The position numbers and the translations under genes are program-made. 30,497 bases of DNA from Bacillota bacterium (GTDB lineage Bacteria > Bacillota > UBA4882 > UBA8346), in assembly GCA_023426245.1 (NCBI GenBank), contig JAFABB010000023.1, positions 1-30,497 of the forward strand, given 5' to 3'. The notes beneath the pieces are model-generated. The model was not told where the DNA came from. It worked only from the letters and a program-made list of their open reading frames with translations, and did not search any database. Numbering within the stretch: the first letter of the stretch is position 1; every line of letters begins with the position of its first letter. Positions 23,933 to 30,497 of this stretch are shown here, piece by piece.

Positions 23933-25015
23933 TTGTTTCAAGAGAAGGTTAGCGATAAACAAAGGATTGCCGTCATCGTTCTTTATACCATCGGAACCTC
24001 TTCCATGGTAATTATGGCCTTGGAAGCCAAAAAAGATTTGTGGTTAAGCATCATAATCTGTTATTTGATGGCGATGCTGATGGCCTTGATGATCGCCAGA
24101 ATAAAATATCTTTTTCCCGAACTGGATATTTTTCAAATTTTTGAAAAATGTTTCGGAAAAGTGCTTTCCAAGGTAATCATTACCATATATATGTTCGCCG
24201 CTTTTTATGTCGCAGTGTTAATCAATACCTTTCTGATTCATTTTATTAGAGTAACGGCTTTACCGAATACGCCTAAAATCGTTCTGGATATCTTTATCAC
24301 CTGGATATGTGTGTGGATGGTAAAGGAGGGAGTGGAAAACATCAGCAATTTGGCAACTTTGTTTTTTTCCCCTGCTTTGCTTTCCATTACCATTATGATT
24401 ATCGCACTGTATCCCCAAATGAATTTTGATAATTTGCTGCCGCCGTTCCAGGAGAAATTTGGCCATATATTGTACGGTTCCCTGTCGACTTTTGTTTTTC
24501 CATTAGGAGAAATCGTAGTATTCACCGCCTTTTTCAAGAGATTCAGCACCCCCAAATCCTCTTATAAGGTATTGTTGATCGGTCCCACCATCGGAGCATT
24601 GGTGGTTTTCACCATATCCGTAGCCAACGTAATGGTGCTGGGAATTAATCTGGCTTCCGATGTTTATTATCCTACTTATATTTCAGCTTCCAGAATCATA
24701 TTCGGTGCTTATATCCATGGTTTCGAACTTATTTTATCCATTGTTTTTATCTTGGGAGCCCTTGTAAAGACCAATGTTTATTTTTTGGTATGCTGCAAAG
24801 CGATAGCCAGAACCTTCGGATTTGGCGACGATTACAAGTTCATCGTTACTCCTGTCGGGCTGCTGATTTTTTGTGCTTCGCTTTTTTTCTATGAAGGCAC
24901 CCTTGATTATACCGCCTGGTTAAAAACCGATCTGGTGCCTTACTCGATTCCTTACCTTATTTTGATTCCCATCATGACTTTTATTGTTGTGGAAATAAGA
25001 AAGAAAAAGATTTAA
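23933..25015 (+). CDS. Germinant receptor B subunit (GerAB/APC-superfamily permease)
   Basis: The 360-residue integral membrane protein of the spore germination permease family has about 10 hydrophobic segments. Family blocks: VSDKQRIAVIVLYTIGTSSM, FPELDIFQIFEKCFGK, VKEGVENISNLA, LPPFQEKFGHIL and FVFPLGEIVVFTAFF. The B subunit is thought to bind the germinant in the spore inner membrane. The start is TTG 23933, with GGAG at 23922-23925 and a 7-nt spacer; it gives the normal family length. The frame also opens at GTG 23828, but the extra 35 residues do not resemble the family. Unusually, it faces the A, C and D genes instead of lying between them. Confidence 0.9.
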   Translation: MFQEKVSDKQRIAVIVLYTIGTSSMVIMALEAKKDLWLSIIICYLMAMLMALMIARIKYLFPELDIFQIFEKCFGKVLSKVIITIYMFAAFYVAVLINTFLIHFIRVTALPNTPKIVLDIFITWICVWMVKEGVENISNLATLFFSPALLSITIMIIALYPQMNFDNLLPPFQEKFGHILYGSLSTFVFPLGEIVVFTAFFKRFSTPKSSYKVLLIGPTIGALVVFTISVANVMVLGINLASDVYYPTYISASRIIFGAYIHGFELILSIVFILGALVKTNVYFLVCCKAIARTFGFGDDYKFIVTPVGLLIFCASLFFYEGTLDYTAWLKTDLVPYSIPYLILIPIMTFIVVEIRKKKI

Positions 25016-25214
25016 ATAAGATTTTTGTCAACGTATCCAACCCTGGAGCCGGACTGGGTAGTTTGATATTCATGGTTAGCAGCAGGCAAAGAATGAATGC
25101 CGGCAAGAAAATACTGCAATATAATATCAAGGCCTTAATCCGGGCTTGTTTTATCAGAGGCGTTATTTCGACATATCCGATGATTGCCAAGGACGCCACA
25201 ACGACTAAAAGCAT
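24981..25214 (-). CDS. Small two-TM membrane protein, germinant receptor D-subunit-like
   Basis: The 77-residue protein has two hydrophobic segments (about 1-18 and 28-48) followed by KLPSPAPGLDTLTKILFKSF. A two-helix protein with a PSP/PNP-GI-type tail is what I recall for the D subunits and similar small proteins found in many gerA-type operons. The start ATG 25214 lies one base after the GerAC stop (TAG-A-ATG), with a GGGG-containing ribosome site, indicating translational coupling. Its 3' end overlaps the convergent B-subunit gene by 35 bp. The D subunit is reported to modulate receptor response. Identity rests on size, topology and context. Confidence 0.75.
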   Translation of the reverse strand: MLLVVVASLAIIGYVEITPLIKQARIKALILYCSIFLPAFILCLLLTMNIKLPSPAPGLDTLTKILFKSFSFLFPQQ

Positions 25215-25215
25215 T

Positions 25216-26382
25216 CTATATCCCCACTTTCGTTACTTTCATGCTTTCCTGGCTGCCGGGCACCGTCAACTTCAACCGGATTTTGATTGGAGTTTTGGCA
25301 TATTCGGTTAGCCAGCGGTTTTTGATTTTCTTCCATAGGTTTGGCAATTTGGCTTCAACTTTGTTTCCAAAGCCGATGGCATCGCATTGATAGTCTTTTT
25401 GAAGCGTTGGTAGGAATTTCTTGATTCGACCCTCTATTATTCCTTGCCACGCTTGGACCAACTCCTTCATTTTATTGGTTTTGAATACGTCTTGATCTCC
25501 GTCCACTTCGCCAATTTCAGCTTCCATTTTAATATGGATCATCATGATTAAACCTTTGGGGCCGATAAGCGGTTTGATGGCGGTTTGACAGTTCTCCATT
25601 TCCAGGGACACACCTTTGACCTTTTTGACATCGGACGGCTCCGGAGCAAATACAGCCTGTTTCAGCCGGTTCATCAACAATAAGAGGGTTTCGGTCTGTT
25701 TGCCGTCAAGCCGGCCGATCTGATTGGTTTCTTTGAATAAAGCCGTTCCCTCAAGCAAGGGGAGTGTTCCGGTGCTGGAATCTTCAAGACCCACCATGGG
25801 CAGCGCGGCGCACTTGCTTAACGACTGTAGGTCGCCGATAAATTTGGAGAAAGGAACACTTAAGAAAGTTTCCGATTTTTGGGGCGAAAGAAGTCCATCC
25901 AAATATGCGGAGATAATTTTTTGAGTCTGGGGGTTTGATTTTAAGAAAATTTCCCCGGCGGTTTTTTCCTTCGATACAACCAGCCATATGGTATCGCGAA
26001 CTTCATGGTTTCTTTTTATCCAGTCCAAGATGCCGATGAATAATTTTCGTTGATCCATAAGGCCTTTGCTGAGAATAAGCACTTTCAGATGGCTCCATAA
26101 TAATTTTCGGCCCGCTTTTGACCGTAAATCGACGACGGCATCCAGCACGCTTCGGCCAGTGCCTTGATAAGTCTTGGAACTAAAGTTGCTTTCTTTTCCC
26201 GAAGAAGTCGGCAAAGTAATTTCCGCTGTGAGAAGGATTCCCTTGTTCTCTTGATCATAATCGGCGGCCACACCGGAAATAATGATTTGGTCGTCGATTT
26301 CTTTGTAATCCCAGCATCCGGTGATGAAAACGGTCATCATGAGTAGCAGCATCAGTATAAAATTGTTCATTTTGATCGGCAT
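25216..26382 (-). CDS. Germinant receptor C subunit lipoprotein (Ger(x)C family)
   Basis: The 388-residue lipoprotein has a signal peptide MPIKMNNFILMLLLMMTVF with lipobox ITGC, followed by the family hallmark WDYKEIDDQIIISGVAADYD. Other Ger(x)C blocks: GRSVLDAVVDLRSKAGRKLLWSHLKVLILS, VRDTIWLVVSK and the C-terminal WQGIIEGRIKKFLPTLQKDYQCDAIGFG. It should be attached to the outer face of the spore inner membrane. The start ATG 26382 is chosen because GGAG lies 6 nt upstream; a GTG at 26403 also opens the frame but would put seven extra residues before the signal peptide. It follows the A-subunit gene by 28 bp and is coupled to the D-like gene. Confidence 0.94.
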   Translation of the reverse strand: MPIKMNNFILMLLLMMTVFITGCWDYKEIDDQIIISGVAADYDQENKGILLTAEITLPTSSGKESNFSSKTYQGTGRSVLDAVVDLRSKAGRKLLWSHLKVLILSKGLMDQRKLFIGILDWIKRNHEVRDTIWLVVSKEKTAGEIFLKSNPQTQKIISAYLDGLLSPQKSETFLSVPFSKFIGDLQSLSKCAALPMVGLEDSSTGTLPLLEGTALFKETNQIGRLDGKQTETLLLLMNRLKQAVFAPEPSDVKKVKGVSLEMENCQTAIKPLIGPKGLIMMIHIKMEAEIGEVDGDQDVFKTNKMKELVQAWQGIIEGRIKKFLPTLQKDYQCDAIGFGNKVEAKLPNLWKKIKNRWLTEYAKTPIKIRLKLTVPGSQESMKVTKVGI

Positions 26383-26410
26383 GGGTTTCTCCTGGCAACG
26401 CACTCCTTGA

Positions 26411-27937
26411 TCAGTGCTCTTTTGATGACTGGCGGATGCGGTTCATCACACCGATGAATCTGGGGCGTTTTTCCATATACCACCACGGGGCCCTGATGAC
26501 GGTATCTTTAATTTCTTGTAGGTTCAGTGAATTCAAAGGGGTCATATAGGGTACCCCGAAGGAACGGATTGCGAACAAATGGATCAACATCCCGACGATA
26601 CCGAAAATATAGCCGTAAAAACCAATTAGGGTAGTCAGAATGACAAAAATAAAACGCAGCAAGATAATGGCCCCGCTCAGGCTGGGAATCATCAATCCGG
26701 TGACTGCGGTTAATCCGGTGATGATTACCATGGGAGCGCTGACTATCCGGGCTTCCACCGCCGCCTGACCCAAGATAAGCGCTCCTACAATACTCAAGGC
26801 TTGTCCGATGGTGGTAGGCATCCGGTTCCCCGCTTCCCGGATGATTTCAAAGGCAAATCCCAGGATAAGCAATTCGATGATGTTGGGAAAGGCTATACCT
26901 TGCCGGGCTGCAGAAATGCTTAATAAGAGGGGGGTCGGAAGGATTTCTTGATGAAAATTAGTGAGCGCCAGGTAAATAGCGGGAACGCTGATGGTGAAGA
27001 TAAATGAGGCGATCCGGATCAGCCTGCTGATGGAGGAAAAAAAGTAATTAATATAATAATCATCGTTGGACTGAAAATATTCGATGAAGATATGGGGTAA
27101 TGTGAGCGCGGCAGGGCTACCGTCGAGAAGCAAGGCAATCCTTCCTTCCAGCAGTTTTCCGGCCACAATATCAGGACGTTCCGTATTGCCAATGGTTTTA
27201 AAAGGGGAGAAGGGGGCGTCTTTGATTAATTCGGTGATATAGTTGGTAGCCAAAATCCCATCAAGGTGAATTTGGTCAAGCCGTTTTTCCAATTCGGCAA
27301 GGATTAAGGGATTGGCCAACCCTTCAATATAACAAAGGCAAGTTTTCGTGTGCGCCCGGTCTCCCAAGACCTTGAATTTGAATTTGGAATGGTGATGGGT
27401 GTTCAGTCTACGCCTTACCATGGAGAGGTTCATCATTAATGATTCGGTGAAGCCTTCCTTCGGTCCCCGCAATGTTTTTTCGTTTTCCGGTTCGGTAATG
27501 GAACGTGTTTTCCATCCCTGGGAGCTGATGATCAAAACTTCCCCGGCGCCGTCCAACAGTAGTATGGTGTTGCCGCTGGAGAGGGCCTCGATTATTTCGT
27601 TCAGATCGGCAGTTTTTTGGACATCATGAGCCATAATCACCTGGTTTTGCAAAACATCCAACGAACAGTGGTTTCTAGCAGGCATGGCATTGCTGATAAC
27701 CGGCCAAATGATGTTTTCGTTGATGATCTCCTGGTTGACCATTCCTTCGACAAAAATGGCGCAACATTTTATGAGAGGGTCCTGCTGGTTTTCAAAATGC
27801 CTGTAGATGACCATATCGTCATTTTTGAACATTTCTCGAAAGAGCGATTCGTTTTGCTCCAGGGAACCGGTTAAGGAATTGTTTTCCGGAGAGTTGCCCA
27901 AAGCGGCCATTCTTTTTTTACGGGAGCCTTTATACAA
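26411..27937 (-). CDS. Germinant receptor A subunit (GerAA/SpoVAF family)
   Basis: The 508-residue protein has a large N-terminal soluble region (about 30-290) and a C-terminal membrane part with about five hydrophobic segments. Family blocks: MFKNDDMVIYRHF, CCAIFVEGMVN, DGAGEVLIISSQGWKTRSI, EPENEKTLRGPKEGFTESL, LEGRIALLLDGSPAALTLP, YFFSSISRLIRIASF, PTPLLLSISAARQGIAFP and FEIIREAGNRMPTTIGQALSIVGALILGQAAV. It combines with the B and C subunits in the spore inner membrane to start germination. The start is TTG 27937, with AGGTGA upstream; the next Met (residue 10) has no ribosome site. No forespore sigma-G promoter could be assigned with confidence. Confidence 0.95.
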   Translation of the reverse strand: MYKGSRKKRMAALGNSPENNSLTGSLEQNESLFREMFKNDDMVIYRHFENQQDPLIKCCAIFVEGMVNQEIINENIIWPVISNAMPARNHCSLDVLQNQVIMAHDVQKTADLNEIIEALSSGNTILLLDGAGEVLIISSQGWKTRSITEPENEKTLRGPKEGFTESLMMNLSMVRRRLNTHHHSKFKFKVLGDRAHTKTCLCYIEGLANPLILAELEKRLDQIHLDGILATNYITELIKDAPFSPFKTIGNTERPDIVAGKLLEGRIALLLDGSPAALTLPHIFIEYFQSNDDYYINYFFSSISRLIRIASFIFTISVPAIYLALTNFHQEILPTPLLLSISAARQGIAFPNIIELLILGFAFEIIREAGNRMPTTIGQALSIVGALILGQAAVEARIVSAPMVIITGLTAVTGLMIPSLSGAIILLRFIFVILTTLIGFYGYIFGIVGMLIHLFAIRSFGVPYMTPLNSLNLQEIKDTVIRAPWWYMEKRPRFIGVMNRIRQSSKEH

Positions 27938-28155
27938 TCGGATTCACCTGCGCGGGTTATATTTTACCTTGGTATTTAAGATTTGTTTTCAAAGGGTTAT
28001 TTTATCCGGGTAACCAAAAATTTAATGAGGATATGAGGGGAAAATAATTAATCCAACATATATTCAGAGGATTTAATTCTCTTGAGAGCCTTTTTATATT
28101 CCAGAATTAAAATAAAAATATTTTATATAATTATCTTAATTTTCATACAATTGTA

Positions 28156-28185
28156 TTTACAAAAGTTAATAACTGTGGTTATATT
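28156..28185 (+). promoter_or_regulatory. Candidate promoter of the Ig-like surface protein gene
   Basis: TTTACA (28156-28161), an 18-nt spacer and TATATT (28180-28185), about 80 bp before the GTG start. The rest of 27938-28264 is AT-rich, divergent upstream sequence with nothing else I can name. Confidence 0.5.
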
Positions 28186-28264
28186 ATTAACATAGAATCT
28201 TTAATTATTATAGAATATTCGAAAAAACAATTTCGCTGGATTTTAACGAAGCGGGGGGATATTC

Positions 28265-30497
28265 GTGAGAAAAAACTTGAAAATCGTCTTGATTGCAATT
28301 GTTTTTGAAATTGCTTTATGGGGAATTCCGGCATATTGCCAAGCAGAGGCTATGATCGGAGGAACCTCAACGAATGATGCCCCTCTGATCAGCGACTCTG
28401 CAACGGAAATTAAAGTAAGCGGGGATGGTCACTATTATTTTAAGTTTATTCCCTCGCAAGATGGAACTTATATTATAACGACATTACCTCAAAGCGTGGA
28501 TACAGAAGCTTATATATACTATGATGCTTTAGAATCTTCAGGTAAAGCGGCCGACCATGGTGATTATCATCTGGTTGAATTTTATTTAACAGATGAACTT
28601 CGTGCCAATCACGTGTACTATCTTAAAGTTTATGAATTTTATGCGAGCGCCAGGACGTGCACTTTGACCATAACTGGCGGAGGATTGAAGGTAAATCACA
28701 CCCCTACCGTCACCATCGCCGATCCTGGTATCGATCGGACTTATAAAGATTCCCAAATTTTCAGTATTTCCGGTACTGTAAATGATCTCGACAGTGATAA
28801 TGTTACCGTATCAGCTCTTATGAATGGGCAATCAGCCTCGACCCTTGTGAGCGGTGGAAACGGGACTTGGACCCTTTCGTGGAATACTGCCGACATTCCA
28901 GAAGGTGTTTATCGAGATATCATTTTTACAGTTGCCGACGAATTGGGTGCAACCAGTGCCGCTCAGTATACCGGAAATATTGTAGTTGATAAAACAGCTC
29001 CAAACGCATCAGTGACCTATTCGAAGAATCCTGTTAAACAAGGAGATACATTAACTATAACGGCGAATTTTAGCGAAGCATTGGCGGATTCTTCCCATGT
29101 AATGATTGCTATCAGCGGTGCCAATTCGTTACCTACTATCGACATGACCAAGATCAGTGCGACTCAATATACCCTTAATTATACCGTAGGAAAGGGCAAT
29201 GGGGCCGCCACGGTTTCTCTAAGTTCGGGGGCGGATGTGGCAGGTAATGTGGTTGTGGCTATTCCCATCGAGGGAGCCAATTTTATGGTTGACAACATCG
29301 AACCCGCTGCGCCTATTATAATTAGCTTAGCCAATCAGCCCGACACAGCATGGAACGATGAGTATCTGAGCAGGAATGATATCGCAAGCAATAGATTGTT
29401 AAGGGTATCATTACCCGCATTAATCGACCAGGTGGTGGCGGGAGATATGTTGACTATTGATTCGGAGAGTATTGCGATTGGTTGCAAGTCATTAAACAAC
29501 ACGGATATATTGAACGGATTTGTCGATGTAATGATATCTTCCGCAATGCTTTCAGATTTGCCGGAAACAAGGCATATTTTTACAGCCAAAATAACAGATC
29601 TCGCAGGCAATATCGGCGATTTCTCGGAGAATGTGTCTGTAATAGTCGACAAGACGGCACCAACGTTGACCAGTGCGCTTAGAACGGATTCCACCCATCT
29701 TACAGTTATTTTGAGCGAGAAATGTTACAATTTAAACCATTTAAATAACGGCGGATTTACAGTAAACCAAAATGGCGGAAGCAGCTTTTATGAAATCGTT
29801 GGAACCGCCCGGGGTGCTGATGATTGTCAAATAGTCTTGACCATACCCGATTTGGAACAAGCTTGCGGTGGCGGAGTTACCGTAAAATATCCAGCAGGAG
29901 CTGATGGTACGGTTCAGGATACGGCGGGAAATTTGATGATTGCCGATAACGTGGGAATACCCATAGCGGCCTGGGACGCTGTTGCTCCCAACATCAGCCT
30001 GGCTACTCTTGATCGCGCTAATGGTTATATGGATATAGTCTTCAGTGAAGGAGTCTATGGCGCTGATAACACGATTGATCCCTTGACAACTTCTCACTTT
30101 ACTCTGATTTTCTCCACAAACGGCGGTACTGTTAATGATGTATTCATTACCGGAGTCAGGAAACCGGATAATAAAGAGTTCGCACTGGCTTCGGTTTTAA
30201 CTGGCGGTGAAGCCACGGTGCGGGTGTTTCTGGGTAAAAACGGTATTCCCAGTGGAATGGAAACTATTGAGATCAGGATGTCCAGCGCTTGTCCCATTTA
30301 TGATCGGGCGGGCAATCCAATGTCTTTGTTACAAACCACCGGAGCCAAAACCCTAACCGATCAATTAGCGCCTGCCCTTACAGGCGGAAGCCTGGCGGAA
30401 AGCAATCAATATATTGATGTTGTATTCAGCGAAGGAGTGTATGGAACCGGTAGCGGCACCGGAGCAGTATCAGCCAGTCAATTGCAGGTTACATATA
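28265..30497 (+). CDS. Large secreted Ig-like-repeat surface protein, 3' partial
   Basis: The frame is open from GTG 28265 to the window edge, 744 codons without a stop. A run of six G (28253-28258) supports the start. It begins with a signal peptide (MRKNLKIVLIAIVFEIALWG, cut near AYC-QAEA). A beta-rich domain follows (about 35-140, pre-peptidase-like: DGHYYFKFIPSQDGTYIITT), then Big/Ig-like repeats with FSISGTVNDLDSDNVTVSAL, VDKTAPNASVTYSKNP, FTAKITDLAGNIGDFS and VDKTAPTL. Near the end a 128-residue repeat appears: YMDIVFSEGVYG (588) and YIDVVFSEGVYG (716), with an older relative HLTVILSEKCYN near 478. Such proteins are wall- or S-layer-bound adhesins; any anchor lies beyond the edge. Confidence 0.9.
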   Translation, partial: MRKNLKIVLIAIVFEIALWGIPAYCQAEAMIGGTSTNDAPLISDSATEIKVSGDGHYYFKFIPSQDGTYIITTLPQSVDTEAYIYYDALESSGKAADHGDYHLVEFYLTDELRANHVYYLKVYEFYASARTCTLTITGGGLKVNHTPTVTIADPGIDRTYKDSQIFSISGTVNDLDSDNVTVSALMNGQSASTLVSGGNGTWTLSWNTADIPEGVYRDIIFTVADELGATSAAQYTGNIVVDKTAPNASVTYSKNPVKQGDTLTITANFSEALADSSHVMIAISGANSLPTIDMTKISATQYTLNYTVGKGNGAATVSLSSGADVAGNVVVAIPIEGANFMVDNIEPAAPIIISLANQPDTAWNDEYLSRNDIASNRLLRVSLPALIDQVVAGDMLTIDSESIAIGCKSLNNTDILNGFVDVMISSAMLSDLPETRHIFTAKITDLAGNIGDFSENVSVIVDKTAPTLTSALRTDSTHLTVILSEKCYNLNHLNNGGFTVNQNGGSSFYEIVGTARGADDCQIVLTIPDLEQACGGGVTVKYPAGADGTVQDTAGNLMIADNVGIPIAAWDAVAPNISLATLDRANGYMDIVFSEGVYGADNTIDPLTTSHFTLIFSTNGGTVNDVFITGVRKPDNKEFALASVLTGGEATVRVFLGKNGIPSGMETIEIRMSSACPIYDRAGNPMSLLQTTGAKTLTDQLAPALTGGSLAESNQYIDVVFSEGVYGTGSGTGAVSASQLQVTY

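Overview
The window reads as a chromosomal segment of an endospore-forming bacterium of the Firmicutes (Bacillota). The evidence is a BclA-type exosporium collagen-like protein, a GerA-family germinant receptor cluster, a SleB/CwlJ-type cortex hydrolase domain, strong AGGAGG-type ribosome binding sites, sigma-A-like promoters with TG-extended -10 boxes, and PadR and PucR regulators. One gene hints at a diderm (outer-membrane) Firmicute: the SleB-like hydrolase carries an N-terminal half that looks like a small beta-barrel. The exact lineage cannot be fixed from sequence alone. I see no IS element, prophage, CRISPR array, tRNA or rRNA.

Layout, left to right. (1) 1-2.3 kb: the 3' part of a repetitive collagen-like spore-surface gene with a terminator, followed by a GT-B glycosyltransferase likely to decorate it. 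(2) 2.3-5.4 kb: a MATE transporter on the minus strand and a 37-kDa nucleoid-associated protein (NdpA/YejK family) behind a near-consensus promoter. (3) 5.4-10.2 kb: a PucR-type regulator, a methyl-accepting chemotaxis protein, and a membrane-anchored CX5R phosphatase whose start region is folded into a hairpin. (4) 10.3-18.9 kb: hydrolytic genes, namely a GH38 alpha-mannosidase, an unrecognised nuclease-like protein with a possible C-terminal winged helix, an M32 carboxypeptidase, a LacI-family regulator with an elaborate palindromic operator array, and a GH51 alpha-L-arabinofuranosidase. The last two probably form a hemicellulose-sugar regulon. (5) 18.9-23.8 kb: ferritin, the SleB-like hydrolase (minus strand), a PadR regulator with an operator just below its promoter, a flavodoxin/ferredoxin fusion (EFR1-like) and an SH3-NlpC/P60 endopeptidase. 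(6) 23.9-27.9 kb: a germinant receptor locus with the A, C and small D subunits in a tight minus-strand operon and the B subunit convergent on the plus strand. (7) 28.2 kb to the end: a large secreted Ig-like-repeat surface protein, cut by the window edge.

The recurring theme is spore surface, germination and envelope functions (collagen-like filament plus glycosyltransferase, Ger receptor, SleB-like and NlpC hydrolases), mixed with plant-polysaccharide use and redox or iron handling. The observations I rate highest are the barrel-like/SleB fusion, the rearranged Ger locus with its D subunit, the GGAAA/TTTCC operator array before the LacI gene, and the phosphatase with a sequestered Shine-Dalgarno.
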